Source of the DNA: an uncultured Pelagibacteraceae bacterium
GTDB taxonomy: Bacteria; Pseudomonadota; Alphaproteobacteria; Pelagibacterales; Pelagibacteraceae
Assembly (NCBI GenBank): GCA_902596325.1
Contig: CACJTN010000008.1
Span: 1-35,805, forward strand
Reading direction: 5' to 3'
Length of the DNA: 35,805 bases
The notes beneath the pieces were generated by a model. It did not search any database. It saw only the letters and a program-made list of their open reading frames with translations, and was not told the DNA's origin. The position numbers and the translations under genes are program-made. Each line of letters starts with the position of its first letter. The first letter of the stretch is position 1. Positions 17,720 to 27,680 of the stretch are shown here, in pieces.

Positions 17720-19054
17720 ATGAAAAAAAAAATTTACATTAAGACATTTGGTTGTCAAATGAACGAATACGACTCCAATAGAATTTATGACTCTTTAAAA
17801 AATATTAATTTCGAAAAAACAGATAATCAAAGTGATGCAGACTGTTATGTATTAAATACTTGCCATATTAGAGATAAGGCTAAAGAAAAAGTATATCACG
17901 AAGTTGGAAGAGTACGAAAAATCTTTAGAAATAAAAAAAAACCAATAGTAATAATTGCTGGATGTGTTGCTCAAGCTGAAAATCAAGAAATGTTTAAAAG
18001 AGAACCTTATATTGATATAGTAATTGGCCCTCAAGCTTATCACAAAATTAGTGATTTGGTAAAAAAACATGATAAGTCAGATCACTTAGAGGAAACGGAA
18101 ATTGACACCATAGAAAAGTTTAAACATTTTGATACAATCAAAAATGATAGTAACAAAGTTTCATCTTTTCTGACAATACAAGAAGGATGTGATAAGTTTT
18201 GTCATTTTTGTGTTGTGCCTTTCACAAGGGGGCCGGAATATTCTAGACCTTTTAATAAAATAATTAGCGAGGCAGAGCAACTAATAGAAAATGGAGTTAA
18301 AGAAATCACGTTATTAGGACAAAACGTAAATGCTTATTCTGATAAAAATAATTCGAAAGAATTTAGATTGTCTGACTTAATCAAAAAACTTGAAACATAT
18401 TCAGAGTTGGAAAGAGTAAGATATACAACCTCGCATCCTTTAGATATGACGGATGATTTAATTGATTGCTATAAAAATTGTAATAAATTAATGCCATTCG
18501 TACATTTGCCAATCCAAAGTGGATCAAATAAAATTTTAAATGCAATGAATAGAAAACATACCGTTGAACAATATTTAGAAACATATGAAAAGATAATAAA
18601 AATCAATGATGAAATAAAATTTTCAAGCGATTTTATTATTGGTTACCCTGGTGAAGAGGATAAAGATTTTGAAGAAACACTTCTCTTAGTTGAAAAAATT
18701 AAATTTATAAATTCTTTTTCTTTTATTTTTAGCCCAAGACCTGGAACTAGGGCTGCAGATTTAAATTTAGTAGATAAAGCTATAGCAAAAAATAGATTGG
18801 AAAAAATACAAAAAATTTTATTTACTCATCAAATAAACACAAACAAAAGTCTGATGAAAAAGAATATTAATGTTTTAGTTGAAAATAAAATAAAATCCCA
18901 AAATAAACTGTTTGGGAGAAATAAGTATTTAAATTCCGTAATAATAGATGGAAAAGATGAACACATTGGTAAGCTAGTTAATGTTTATATTGACAGCTAT
19001 AACCAAAATACTTTATTTGGAAAAATAACAAGTTTAAAACATAAAGCTGCATAA
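17720..19054 (+). CDS. miaB: tRNA-2-methylthio-N6-dimethylallyladenosine synthase
   Basis: Radical-SAM methylthiotransferase acting on tRNA A37. The N-terminal UPF0004 domain has Cys12 (FGCQMNEYDS), Cys48 (LNTCHIRDKA) and Cys82 (IAGCVAQ), which bind the auxiliary cluster. The radical-SAM motif CDKFCHFC gives Cys157, Cys161 and Cys164. A TRAM domain forms the last 65 or so residues. At 444 residues it is normal length. phoH begins on the very next base after its stop. Confidence 0.97.
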   Translation: MKKKIYIKTFGCQMNEYDSNRIYDSLKNINFEKTDNQSDADCYVLNTCHIRDKAKEKVYHEVGRVRKIFRNKKKPIVIIAGCVAQAENQEMFKREPYIDIVIGPQAYHKISDLVKKHDKSDHLEETEIDTIEKFKHFDTIKNDSNKVSSFLTIQEGCDKFCHFCVVPFTRGPEYSRPFNKIISEAEQLIENGVKEITLLGQNVNAYSDKNNSKEFRLSDLIKKLETYSELERVRYTTSHPLDMTDDLIDCYKNCNKLMPFVHLPIQSGSNKILNAMNRKHTVEQYLETYEKIIKINDEIKFSSDFIIGYPGEEDKDFEETLLLVEKIKFINSFSFIFSPRPGTRAADLNLVDKAIAKNRLEKIQKILFTHQINTNKSLMKKNINVLVENKIKSQNKLFGRNKYLNSVIIDGKDEHIGKLVNVYIDSYNQNTLFGKITSLKHKAA

Positions 19055-20059
19055 TTGAAAAATACAATTCAAAATATTAAATCAAATATCAAAGTTGTTT
19101 ATTCTGACAATGATACTCTTAGTATAATTTTTAATAGTAACGAACTGTTATCGGGTGTAGTAGGTGAGTTTAACAGTAATATCAAAGAATTAGAAAATAT
19201 TACTCAAACTAGTATTTATACTAGAGGAAATTCTATATCTGTTAAAGGAAGTTCTAAAAAAAATGAGTTAATTAAGAATGCCATTACTTTTTTGTCTGAA
19301 CAATTTTTAATAAATGGATCAATAGAAAAAAAAGATGTACATTCATCTATTACTAAATTTATGATAAGTGAAAATAAAACGAAATCAAGTAAAATTGATT
19401 ATATTATTAAGACACCAAAAAAATCAGTAATACCAAGATCTGAAAAACAGAAAAACTATGTGAGAGCTCTAAATGAGAAAGATATAATTATTTCAGCAGG
19501 ACCCGCTGGAACAGGGAAAACTTTTCTTGCAGTAGCAGTCGCTCTCACAATGCTTCTAGAAAAAAAAATTGAAAGAATAATACTTTCCCGTCCTGCAGTT
19601 GAAGCGGGAGAAAGGCTTGGATTTTTACCTGGTGATATGAGAGAAAAGGTTGATCCATATCTTCGACCATTATACGATTCATTATACGATCTTTTAGATT
19701 ATGAAAAAATACAAAAGAAAATTGAAATTGGAGATATAGAAATTGCACCATTAGCCTTCATGAGAGGAAGAACTTTAAAAAATTCTTTTGCAATTTTGGA
19801 CGAGGCGCAAAATGCTACCGATACTCAAATTAAAATGTTTTTAACTAGAATTGGCGAAAATTCTAAGATAGTTATTAATGGTGATCCATCCCAAATAGAT
19901 TTGCCTAACAAATCTTTATCTGGATTAGAAAGATCTAAAAAAATTCTCGGAGATATTAATGAAATTTCAACTATTGATTTTGATCATGAAGATGTTGTCA
20001 GGCATCCTTTAGTATCAAAAATAGTTAAAGCTTATAATAAAAAATCAGATAATGGATGA
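19055..20059 (+). CDS. phoH: PhoH-like ATPase
   Basis: 334 residues. An N-terminal KH-like region (about 12-90) is followed by the P-loop ATPase domain with Walker A AGPAGTGKT (148-156) and Walker B FAILDEAQNAT (Asp249, Glu250). Members are linked to RNA handling with YbeY. The start must be TTG at 19055, directly after the miaB stop: the next in-frame Met lies beyond residue 100 and would remove the KH-like domain. The end overlaps the ybeY ATG by four bases (ATGA). Confidence 0.93.
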   Translation: MKNTIQNIKSNIKVVYSDNDTLSIIFNSNELLSGVVGEFNSNIKELENITQTSIYTRGNSISVKGSSKKNELIKNAITFLSEQFLINGSIEKKDVHSSITKFMISENKTKSSKIDYIIKTPKKSVIPRSEKQKNYVRALNEKDIIISAGPAGTGKTFLAVAVALTMLLEKKIERIILSRPAVEAGERLGFLPGDMREKVDPYLRPLYDSLYDLLDYEKIQKKIEIGDIEIAPLAFMRGRTLKNSFAILDEAQNATDTQIKMFLTRIGENSKIVINGDPSQIDLPNKSLSGLERSKKILGDINEISTIDFDHEDVVRHPLVSKIVKAYNKKSDNG

Positions 20060-20502
20060 TAAAAGTCAATGTTATTTTAGATAAAATTATTTGGAAAAAA
20101 AAAATTAAGCGTCCTAATTATTACTTAAAAGAAAAATTTAATAAATTATTAAATAAATTTAAAATAACCTCTAACGTACAAGAAATTTCAATATTTTTAA
20201 CTAATAACGAAAAAATGAGACAATTAAATTTAAGATTTAGAAAAAAAAATAAACCGACTGATGTTCTTTCATTTCCTATAAATATTGTAAAAAAAAAAGT
20301 AGGATATTTAGGTGATATTGCTATTAGTTATGAGATAGTGAATAAGCGCTCTAAGAAGTCTAATTTTAACTATGAGTTTGATAAGATGTGGGTACACGGT
20401 TATCTTCACCTACTTGGATATGATCATAAAAAAACTAGAGAATTCGAAAAAATGCATAAAATAGAAAAAAAAATATTAAATTACATTGAAAGTACAAATT
20501 AA
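20056..20502 (+). CDS. ybeY: Endoribonuclease YbeY
   Basis: Zinc-dependent single-strand endoribonuclease for 16S rRNA 3'-end maturation and ribosome quality control. The 148-residue protein carries the UPF0054 signature HGYLHLLGYDH, giving ligands His114, His118 and His124, and the upstream KPTDVLSFP block. Translationally coupled to phoH through ATGA. The corC/hlyC gene that normally follows it is missing, and lnt follows directly with a short overlap. Confidence 0.95.
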   Translation: MIKVNVILDKIIWKKKIKRPNYYLKEKFNKLLNKFKITSNVQEISIFLTNNEKMRQLNLRFRKKNKPTDVLSFPINIVKKKVGYLGDIAISYEIVNKRSKKSNFNYEFDKMWVHGYLHLLGYDHKKTREFEKMHKIEKKILNYIESTN

Positions 20503-22024
20503 AAATAAAATTAAAAAAAATAAATCATTTATTTTTGTTTTCAGTATTTTGCTTGGTGTTATTTCATCATTTGCGCTACCACCTTATAATCACTTCATTA
20601 TAAATTTTTTTGTTTACTCCCTAATATTCATTTTCTACAATTTTCTAAATGGAAATAAAAAATATTTATTTATCTTCGGATTATTATTTGGTTTCGGCTA
20701 CTTTTTTTCAAATTTATATTGGATATCTAACTCTTTAAAATTTGACGATACTTTTAAATTTTTAATACCCGTATCTCTAATTCTAATACCCTTATTTCTA
20801 TCAATTTTTTATGGTATATCTTTTCTATTTCTGTCCTTCTTTAAGCTAAAATATAATTTTTCATCAATATTATATTTTGCAAGCGTCGTATCATTTTTTG
20901 AATATTTAAGAGGAACAATGCTAACAGGTTTTCCATGGAACTTAACTGCTTTTAGTTTATCAGATTTAACATATTCTATTCAAATTTTATCCCTTATAGG
21001 CACCTACTCTCTTAATTTACTTGCAATTACGTTATTTATGCTTCCATCGTTAATATTATTTAACATAAATATAAAAATAAAGATTTTACTTTTGCTTACT
21101 ATATTTATTGCTGTAATAACAAATAATATATATGGGTTTAAGAGAATTGAAAATTTTACGCATGTTAAGAATCAAGAATTAGACTCAAAAATTGTTATAG
21201 TTTCTCCAAAAATACAATTAAATAGATATTTCTCTAATGAAAATCCAATAAATAAAATAGATGAAATAATAAAAATTAGTCGTCCAGAAACAAATATTAA
21301 AACAATGTTTATTTTTCCAGAAGGTATTTTGTCTGGTATATATTTAGAAGATTTAAATAATTACAAAAATATATTTTATAAAAATTTTTCAGAAAATCAT
21401 AAAATAATATTAGGCATAAACAGAAATGAAAATTTTAAAATATTCAATTCTTTGGTCTTATTGAATAATAAGTTAGATGTACTTGAAAAATACGATAAAA
21501 ATTATCTAGTACCTTTTGGCGAATTCCTACCTTTCGAGAATTTTTTAAGTAAGCTAGGTTTAAAAAAAATCACACAAGGATATAACTCATTTTCTAATTC
21601 TTTAGAAAGAGAATTTATAAGTGATGGAAAATACAAATTTTTGCCCTTGATTTGTTATGAAATAATTTACACAGGTAAATTAAATAAAAAATCTAAAGAT
21701 TTTGATTACATAGTTAACATATCAGAGGATGGTTGGTTCGGTAATAGCATAGGTCCCGAACAACATTTTTCTCATTCATTATTTAGAGCTATCGAAGAAG
21801 GTAAAAATTTATACAGATCATCTAATAACGGCATATCTGCTCATATAAATCCTGTCGGTAAAATTGAGAATAAAATAAAATCAACTCAAAGTGGTGTTAT
21901 TGAAGTTAAAAATGTCAAATTTATCAAAGAAACTATTTTCTCTAAGCAAGGTAATAAGATCTTCTTTTATTTTCTTTTAATTTATATTACGTTTGCATCT
22001 CTTTTAAAAAGAAAGGACCTATAA
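20486..22024 (+). CDS. lnt: Apolipoprotein N-acyltransferase
   Basis: Inner-membrane enzyme adding the third acyl chain to lipoproteins; the DolP-like protein at 8703 is a potential substrate. 512 residues: about 190 residues of membrane helices, then a periplasmic nitrilase-like domain with catalytic Glu in IFPEGIL (near 279), Lys in [15 protein letters not shown], and Cys in LICYEIIY (near 391), and a final membrane helix. No ATG is available near the N-terminus; TTG 20486, which overlaps ybeY by 17 bases, is the most likely start, so the first residues are uncertain. Its stop shares one base with the metK ATG. Confidence 0.93.
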   Translation: MKVQIKNKIKKNKSFIFVFSILLGVISSFALPPYNHFIINFFVYSLIFIFYNFLNGNKKYLFIFGLLFGFGYFFSNLYWISNSLKFDDTFKFLIPVSLILIPLFLSIFYGISFLFLSFFKLKYNFSSILYFASVVSFFEYLRGTMLTGFPWNLTAFSLSDLTYSIQILSLIGTYSLNLLAITLFMLPSLILFNINIKIKILLLLTIFIAVITNNIYGFKRIENFTHVKNQELDSKIVIVSPKIQLNRYFSNENPINKIDEIIKISRPETNIKTMFIFPEGILSGIYLEDLNNYKNIFYKNFSENHKIILGINRNENFKIFNSLVLLNNKLDVLEKYDKNYLVPFGEFLPFENFLSKLGLKKITQGYNSFSNSLEREFISDGKYKFLPLICYEIIYTGKLNKKSKDFDYIVNISEDGWFGNSIGPEQHFSHSLFRAIEEGKNLYRSSNNGISAHINPVGKIENKIKSTQSGVIEVKNVKFIKETIFSKQGNKIFFYFLLIYITFASLLKRKDL

Positions 22025-23187
22025 TGAAAAAAAACTTCTTATTTACTAGTGAGTCAGTATCCGAGGGTCATCCAGATAAAGTATGTGACAGAATTTCAGA
22101 TATGGTGGTAGACTCGTTTTTATCAAAAGAGCCTCAGTCAAGAGTAGCATGCGAAACATTGACAACTACAAATAAAGTAGTGTTAGCTGGTGAAGTTAGA
22201 GGTCCAAAAATAGATAATGATGAACTTATTCATAATGTTAGAGAATGTATAAAAGATATTGGTTACGACCAGGATGGATTTAGCTGGAAAGAACAAACAA
22301 AAATAGAGAGTCATCTTCACGCTCAGTCATCGGATATAGCAATGGGGGTCGACTCATCTGGAAATAAAGACGAAGGAGCTGGAGACCAAGGTATTATGTT
22401 TGGTTATGCATGCGATGAAACAGATGTACTAATGCCCGCACCAATTCATTATTCACATAAAATATTAAGACTTATGGCAGAAGATAGAAAATCTGGAAAA
22501 CTAAAAAATATTGAACCAGACTCAAAAAGTCAAATAACAATTGAATATAGAGACGGAATTCCAGCAGCGGTTAAATCTGTTGTTATTTCAACTCAACATT
22601 CAGCTGATGTAGATCAAAAAAAAGTAAGAGAGCTTGTAAAACCTTATATTGAAAAATCTATTCCCAAAAACTTATTAGGAGAATTAAAAGAGGAAGAAAT
22701 TTATGTAAACCCTACTGGAAATTTTGTTATAGGTGGACCAGATGGAGATAGTGGACTAACTGGTAGAAAAATTATTGTTGATACTTATGGTGGAGCAGCG
22801 CCACACGGTGGAGGAGCCTTTTCAGGAAAAGATCCAACAAAAGTTGACAGGTCTGCGGCATATGCTTCAAGATACCTTGCAAAAAATGTAGTTGCATCAA
22901 AAATAGCAAAAAGATGCTTGATACAGCTTGCTTATGCTATTGGAGTTTCTAAACCTCTTTCAATTTATGTTGACCTTTTTGACAATGATGAAAATAAAAA
23001 TAGGCATGTAGAAAAATTAATTAATGAGAATTTTGATTTAAGTCCGCGAGGAATTCGAGAAATGTTAGGTTTAAATAAACCAATTTATCAGAAAACAGCT
23101 GCTTATGGTCATTTCGGAAGGGTTGCAGAGTCTGATGGCTCATTTTCGTGGGAAAAGACTGATAAATCTGATGTATTTAATAAGTAA
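22024..23187 (+). CDS. metK: S-adenosylmethionine synthase
   Basis: Makes SAM from methionine and ATP, feeding the methyltransferases and radical-SAM enzymes of this window (RsmI, MiaB). 387 residues with [20 protein letters not shown] at the N-terminus, [12 protein letters not shown] (ATP-binding) and [19 protein letters not shown] (the P-loop-like signature). A good Shine-Dalgarno AAGGA lies at 22013-22017 inside the lnt end, six bases before the ATG. The TAATG junction with lnt leaves no room for an upstream SAM riboswitch. The trmB gene often found after metK is missing. Confidence 0.98.
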   Translation: MKKNFLFTSESVSEGHPDKVCDRISDMVVDSFLSKEPQSRVACETLTTTNKVVLAGEVRGPKIDNDELIHNVRECIKDIGYDQDGFSWKEQTKIESHLHAQSSDIAMGVDSSGNKDEGAGDQGIMFGYACDETDVLMPAPIHYSHKILRLMAEDRKSGKLKNIEPDSKSQITIEYRDGIPAAVKSVVISTQHSADVDQKKVRELVKPYIEKSIPKNLLGELKEEEIYVNPTGNFVIGGPDGDSGLTGRKIIVDTYGGAAPHGGGAFSGKDPTKVDRSAAYASRYLAKNVVASKIAKRCLIQLAYAIGVSKPLSIYVDLFDNDENKNRHVEKLINENFDLSPRGIREMLGLNKPIYQKTAAYGHFGRVAESDGSFSWEKTDKSDVFNK

Positions 23188-23193
23188 TATATA

Positions 23194-23221
23194 TTGAATA
23201 ATTAAAAAAATTATTTATATT
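23194..23221 (+). promoter_or_regulatory. Candidate promoter for the nusA operon
   Basis: TTGAAT (23194-23199), a 16-base spacer and TATATT (23216-23221) lie in the metK-nusA gap, the largest gap in this gene run. Transcription would start near 23228, giving a leader of about 50 bases that includes the hairpin at 23244-23270. In DNA this AT-rich such matches arise easily. Confidence 0.35.
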
Positions 23222-23243
23222 TCATTTACATTGTTGAAATTTC

Positions 23244-23270
23244 AAAATGGGCTTCGGCCCATTTTTTTTT
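23244..23270 (+). terminator. Terminator-like hairpin with UUCG loop in the nusA leader
   Basis: A perfect 9-bp stem (arm 23244-23252, arm 23257-23265) is capped by TTCG closed by C-G, the ultra-stable cUUCGg tetraloop, and followed by T residues to 23270. This has the form of an intrinsic terminator. It ends only 9 bases before the nusA ATG, so besides ending the metK transcript it may act as an attenuator for nusA. Confidence 0.8.
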
Positions 23271-23279
23271 GTTATTAAA

Positions 23280-24833
23280 ATGTTAAATAGAAGAGCAGAT
23301 AAATTAGAATTATTAAGGATTGCTGAAGCTGTAGCTTTAGAAAAATCGATTGATAAAGAGTTGATAATTGACTCGATGGAAAGTGGGATTGCTAAAGCCG
23401 CTAAATCAAAATTTGGATCAGAAAATGAGATAACTGTTCAAATTAATAGAGACAATGGAGATATTGGTATCTATAGAAAATTAAAGATTGTAGAAAAACC
23501 AATGAATTTAAACTTAGAGATAGGATTAACAGAAGCTATTTCAATTAATAAAGAAAATGAGGAAAAGAAAATTGGTGATGAAATACTTCAGCCATTGCCG
23601 TCTTTTGATTTTGGTAGGATTGCTGCCCAAACAGCAAAACAAGTAATTACATTTAGCGTTAGAGAAGCTGAAAGACAAAGACAGTACAACGATTTTAAGG
23701 ATAAAAAAGATACTATATTGAGCGGTATTGTAAAAAGGTTAGAATTTGGGAACGTAATTGTAGATTTAGGTGGCACTGAAGCAATAATTCAAAAAAGTGA
23801 GATGATACCTAGAGAAAATATTAAAGCAGGTGATAGAGTTAAGGCATATTGTTTGGATGTAAGAAGAGAACAGAGAGGTCAACAAATATTTCTTTCAAGG
23901 GCAAATCATAAGTTTATGGAAAAATTGTTTATTCAGGAAGTTCCAGAAATTTACGATGGACTTATAGAAATAAAATCTTCATCACGAGACCCTGGTAGTA
24001 GAGCAAAAATATGTGTAAAAGCAATAGATACATCATTAGATCCAGTTGGAGCTTGTGTAGGTATGAGAGGTAGCAGAGTTCAAGCTGTTGTAAATGAGCT
24101 TCAGGGTGAAAAAATTGATATTGTAAATTGGTCTGAAGACCCAGCAATTGTGGTAGCTAACGCTCTGTCTCCAGCAGAAGTATTAAGAGTAAATGTCGAT
24201 CAACAAAATAAAAAACTAGATGTTATTTTGACGGAAGAAAATCTCAGTAAAGCGATTGGACGTAGAGGTCAAAACGTCAGACTAGCAACAAAACTTTTAA
24301 ATTATGAAATAAACATAATGACCGATCAAGAGGACTCTGAGAGAAGACAAATAGAATTTAAAGAAAAAACTGAAAATCTAATAAAAAATTTAGAGTTAGA
24401 CGAAACATTGGGCCAGTTACTTGTTGCAGAGGGTTTCTCAACTATAGATGAAATAAAGGACACAACAGAGGAACAGCTTTCAAAAATTGAAGGAATAGAA
24501 AATGAAACAGCAAAAGAATTAATAGACAGGGCAAAAGAATATCACCAAAAAGATCTAGAAGAAATATCAAAAAGAATTAAAGATTTAGGTTTAGATAACG
24601 ACTTGATAAACCATAAAGGACTTACTCCAGGGATGTTAGTTACATTAGGAGAACAAAATATTTTAAAATTAAGTGATTTTGCTGACTTGGCGTCAGATGA
24701 ACTAACTGGTAGCTTAGACGAAATTAAAGGTGAAAAAGTTAAAATAAGAGGATATTTAGAGGATTTTGCTTTGTCAAAGAAAGAAGCTGACGAACTGATA
24801 ATGTCTGCAAGAGATAAAATTTACAAAATTTGA
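23280..24833 (+). CDS. nusA: Transcription termination/antitermination factor NusA
   Basis: Binds RNA polymerase and modulates pausing, termination and antitermination. From ATG 23280 it has 517 residues: an N-terminal RNAP-binding domain beginning DKLELLRIAEAVALEKS, S1 domain (about 135-200), two KH domains (about 205-350, with GMRGSRVQAVVNEL and IGRRGQNVRLATKLL), and C-terminal helix-hairpin-helix-type acidic repeats (about 360-517). The in-frame ATG at 23247 would translate the terminator hairpin and is rejected. The rimP gene that usually precedes nusA is absent here, and infB follows after 10 bases with no ylxR between. Confidence 0.96.
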   Translation: MLNRRADKLELLRIAEAVALEKSIDKELIIDSMESGIAKAAKSKFGSENEITVQINRDNGDIGIYRKLKIVEKPMNLNLEIGLTEAISINKENEEKKIGDEILQPLPSFDFGRIAAQTAKQVITFSVREAERQRQYNDFKDKKDTILSGIVKRLEFGNVIVDLGGTEAIIQKSEMIPRENIKAGDRVKAYCLDVRREQRGQQIFLSRANHKFMEKLFIQEVPEIYDGLIEIKSSSRDPGSRAKICVKAIDTSLDPVGACVGMRGSRVQAVVNELQGEKIDIVNWSEDPAIVVANALSPAEVLRVNVDQQNKKLDVILTEENLSKAIGRRGQNVRLATKLLNYEINIMTDQEDSERRQIEFKEKTENLIKNLELDETLGQLLVAEGFSTIDEIKDTTEEQLSKIEGIENETAKELIDRAKEYHQKDLEEISKRIKDLGLDNDLINHKGLTPGMLVTLGEQNILKLSDFADLASDELTGSLDEIKGEKVKIRGYLEDFALSKKEADELIMSARDKIYKI

Positions 24834-24843
24834 GGCATGAGAA

Positions 24844-27066
24844 ATGGAAAAGAAAAAGTTAAAATTATCAATCACTGGTTCTTCGAGAAAAACTTTGAGC
24901 AGTATAGAGCAGGCTAAATCGCAATCAAAAAATGCAGTATTTATCGAAAGAAAAGCCGGTAGAATATTAAGAAAACCATCTAATCAAAAAATAAACAGAA
25001 GTAATAACAATTTTAAAACTCAAGAAAGACATATACCAACTAAAAATTCATTAATTGATCAGAGAAATATTAAGTCGGATTTTGATAAAAGAAGATTAGC
25101 TGAACAAAGAGCTACTAAAAGACTTAAAGGCGAGGCTGTCCCTAAGGATATAAATAAGAGAAAACTGAGTACAAATAAGAGAGAGACTAAACTAACACTA
25201 TCTAGAGCACTAAGTGAGGAAGAAATAGGCTCAAGATCAAGAAGTATAGCTTCACTTAGAAGAGCTAAATTAAAAGAAAATCGAGAATTAAAAAATCCAG
25301 ATTTAAAAAATGAAATTAAGCACATTACAAGAGAAATAAAAATTCCGAAGGTAATAACAATAAGAGAGCTTGCTAATAGAATGGCAGAACAGTCTAGTAA
25401 TATTATTAAACATTTATTAGGTATTGGCCTCACTGTTACAATAAATCATACAATAGATGAGGACACAGCTGAATATCTTGTAAAAGAGTTTGGACATACA
25501 CCGTTAAGAGAACAAAAAACAGATGAGATTATTGAAAAAATTGTAGAGGATAAAAACGAAAACCTTAAAAATAGACCTCCGATTATAACAGTTATGGGGC
25601 ATGTTGATCATGGTAAAACATCGGTTTTAGATTCATTAAGAAATACGAAAGTTATTGAAGGGGAATACGGTGGCATAACACAACATATTGGAGCATATCA
25701 AATCAATTATAAAAATCATAATATTACTTTTATAGATACACCAGGTCATGCAGCCTTTACAGAAATGAGAGCCAGAGGTTCAAAATTAACTGATATAGTA
25801 ATCCTAGTTGTGGCTGCAGATGATGGTGTAAAACCACAAACAGTGGAGTCAATTCAACATGCTAAAGCTGCAAAAGTACCAATTGTAGTCGCGATTAACA
25901 AATGTGACTTGCCAGAGGCAAATCCATCAAATGTAAGAAATCAATTACTTGAATACGAATTAATTTCAGAAGAGATGTCAGGTGATACTTTAATGGTCGA
26001 TATATCAACAAAAACTCAAAAAAATTTAGATAAATTAATTGAAGCTGTTCTTCTTCAAGCAGAGATTCTTGATCTAAAAACAAATTTTGAAAAATCTGCT
26101 AAAGGAATTGTGCTTGAATCAAAGATTGATACGGGACGGGGACCCGTTGTTAACACTATAGTTACAGCTGGTACGTTAAAAAAAGGAGATTATTTTGTAA
26201 GTGGCCTTAAATGGGGCAAAGTAAGAGCAATAGTTAATGATAAAGGCAATAGTGTGGACATAGCGTTGCCTTCAACTCCTGTAGAAATTTTAGGCATTAA
26301 TGGAGCAGCTAAAGCTGGGGATGATTTTATTGTATTAAAAAATGAAAAAGAAGCTAAATCAATTAGTGATGCAAGATTACAAGAGTATAAAGAGGGTAAA
26401 AGCCCTATATCTATAATCAATAAAGAATTTGTATTTAAAGAAAATAAAATAGAGGAATTAAATATTATAATTAAATCAGATGTTCATGGATCTTCTGAAG
26501 CAATTAAAAACGCAATATCTAATATCAAACACGATGAGGTTTCCCCAAAAATAATATTATCCGATATTGGCATGATAACTGAGACAGATGTTACATTAGC
26601 TAAAGCTTCAAGCGCAATGTTAATAGCGTTTAATGTAAAACCGACAAAAGAAGCTAAAAAATTAGCTGAGCAAGAAAGAATATCCATCAACTCTTATAAT
26701 ATAATTTATGAAGTGATCGATTTTATAAAAAACAAAATGTCAGGTTTGCTTACACCTGATGTTGAGGAAAAAATAATTGGTTCTGCCGAGATACTTGAAA
26801 TATTTAAAGTCTCAAAAGTAGGTAAAGTTGCTGGGTCAAAGGTCCTAGAGGGCGAAATAACACAAGATTCTAGTGCAAGAGTAATTAGAGATGGTAGTAT
26901 TGTGTTCAATGGTAAAATAGGGTCAATTTTTAGAGAAAAAAACCAAGCCAAACAAGTTTCTGCTGGACTTGAATGCGGTATTACCTTAAAGGATTTCAGT
27001 GATTTTCAGAAAAAGGATATTATTGAGGTTTACAACTCAAAAATTCTTGAAAGATCTATACAATGA
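24844..27066 (+). CDS. infB: Translation initiation factor IF-2
   Basis: GTPase that brings initiator tRNA to the 30S subunit. 740 residues, short for an alphaproteobacterial IF-2: the N-terminal linker is a compact, Lys/Arg-rich region (about 1-165). The IF2-N segment PKVITIRELANRMAEQSSNI follows, then the GTPase domain with GHVDHGKT (near 251), DTPGHAAF and NKCD, and the C-terminal domains. A GAGG Shine-Dalgarno at 24832-24835, overlapping the nusA stop, lies 8 bases before the ATG and supports this start. The end overlaps the rbfA ATG by four bases (ATGA). Confidence 0.97.
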   Translation: MEKKKLKLSITGSSRKTLSSIEQAKSQSKNAVFIERKAGRILRKPSNQKINRSNNNFKTQERHIPTKNSLIDQRNIKSDFDKRRLAEQRATKRLKGEAVPKDINKRKLSTNKRETKLTLSRALSEEEIGSRSRSIASLRRAKLKENRELKNPDLKNEIKHITREIKIPKVITIRELANRMAEQSSNIIKHLLGIGLTVTINHTIDEDTAEYLVKEFGHTPLREQKTDEIIEKIVEDKNENLKNRPPIITVMGHVDHGKTSVLDSLRNTKVIEGEYGGITQHIGAYQINYKNHNITFIDTPGHAAFTEMRARGSKLTDIVILVVAADDGVKPQTVESIQHAKAAKVPIVVAINKCDLPEANPSNVRNQLLEYELISEEMSGDTLMVDISTKTQKNLDKLIEAVLLQAEILDLKTNFEKSAKGIVLESKIDTGRGPVVNTIVTAGTLKKGDYFVSGLKWGKVRAIVNDKGNSVDIALPSTPVEILGINGAAKAGDDFIVLKNEKEAKSISDARLQEYKEGKSPISIINKEFVFKENKIEELNIIIKSDVHGSSEAIKNAISNIKHDEVSPKIILSDIGMITETDVTLAKASSAMLIAFNVKPTKEAKKLAEQERISINSYNIIYEVIDFIKNKMSGLLTPDVEEKIIGSAEILEIFKVSKVGKVAGSKVLEGEITQDSSARVIRDGSIVFNGKIGSIFREKNQAKQVSAGLECGITLKDFSDFQKKDIIEVYNSKILERSIQ

Positions 27067-27425
27067 AAAATAATAGGCCCGTCTCGCAGAGACAATTAAG
27101 AGTTGGAGAAATGATAAAACAGGCTTTAAGCATGATTTTTATTAGAGACGAAGCAAAACTACCAAATCTAGAAACAAAAGAAATAACAGTTACAGAAGTA
27201 AGAATGAGTCCGGATTTAAAAACGGCAAAAGCATTTGTTTTACCGCTAGGTGGTAAAGATTCGAATGAAGCTGTTGATAAATTAAAAGAATTCTCATTTG
27301 TAATAAGAAAAGTTTTGTCAAAAAAGGTAGCAATGAAATTTTTACCAAAAATTTTATTTGTTAAGGATGAATCTTTTGACTATGCAGAGAAGATCGAAAA
27401 CTTAATAAAACAAACAAATAAGTAA
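27063..27425 (+). CDS. rbfA: Ribosome-binding factor A
   Basis: KH-fold factor for late 16S/30S maturation. The 120-residue protein has SQRQLRVGEMIKQALSMIF at its N-terminus, VTEVRMSPDLKTAKAFV in the core and the KFLPKILFVKDESFDYAEKI C-terminal element. Translationally coupled to infB by the ATGA overlap. It is followed by rpsO after 9 bases; truB, normally between them, is missing. Confidence 0.95.
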   Translation: MKNNRPVSQRQLRVGEMIKQALSMIFIRDEAKLPNLETKEITVTEVRMSPDLKTAKAFVLPLGGKDSNEAVDKLKEFSFVIRKVLSKKVAMKFLPKILFVKDESFDYAEKIENLIKQTNK

Positions 27426-27434
27426 AAGGAATAA

Positions 27435-27680
27435 ATGAATAAAAAAAAAGAATTAGCAATTCACGAAAAGGATACTGGATCCTCTGAAGTACAAGTTGCA
27501 CAACTTACAGATAAAATAGAAAATTTATCAAAGCATATAAAAAACAACAAAAAAGATAAACATTCCTCTGTAGGTTTGCTCAAAGCAGTTAATAAGAGAA
27601 AAAAATTATTAGAGTATCTCAAAAAAAATAAAAATGATGCTTACAAAAATGTATTGTCAAAATTAAATCTAAGGAAATAA
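27435..27680 (+). CDS. rpsO: 30S ribosomal protein S15
   Basis: Primary 16S rRNA-binding protein of the central domain. 81 residues against the usual 88-89: the N-terminal helix is shortened by about 8 residues. The signature [17 protein letters not shown] (normally DTGSPEVQ) and [21 protein letters not shown] are clear. The usual HSRRGL is HSSVGL here, so two positions next to the RNA-binding helix differ. AAGGA at 27426-27430 lies four bases before the ATG. pnp starts on the next base after its stop, the classic rpsO-pnp arrangement. Confidence 0.96.
   Translation: MNKKKELAIHEKDTGSSEVQVAQLTDKIENLSKHIKNNKKDKHSSVGLLKAVNKRKKLLEYLKKNKNDAYKNVLSKLNLRK

Noticed and set aside
22000-22024. SAM riboswitch before metK
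   Set aside because: lnt coding sequence runs into the metK ATG, with only a Shine-Dalgarno visible and no room for an aptamer.
23247-23279. Eleven extra N-terminal codons for NusA beginning at the ATG in the hairpin
   Set aside because: They translate the terminator stem and T tract into a Gly/Phe-rich peptide absent from NusA proteins; ATG 23280 fits the family.
25059-25433. 124-codon minus-strand frame inside infB
   Set aside because: Hydrophobic reading of the Lys/Arg-rich IF-2 linker on the opposite strand; no start signal or context.
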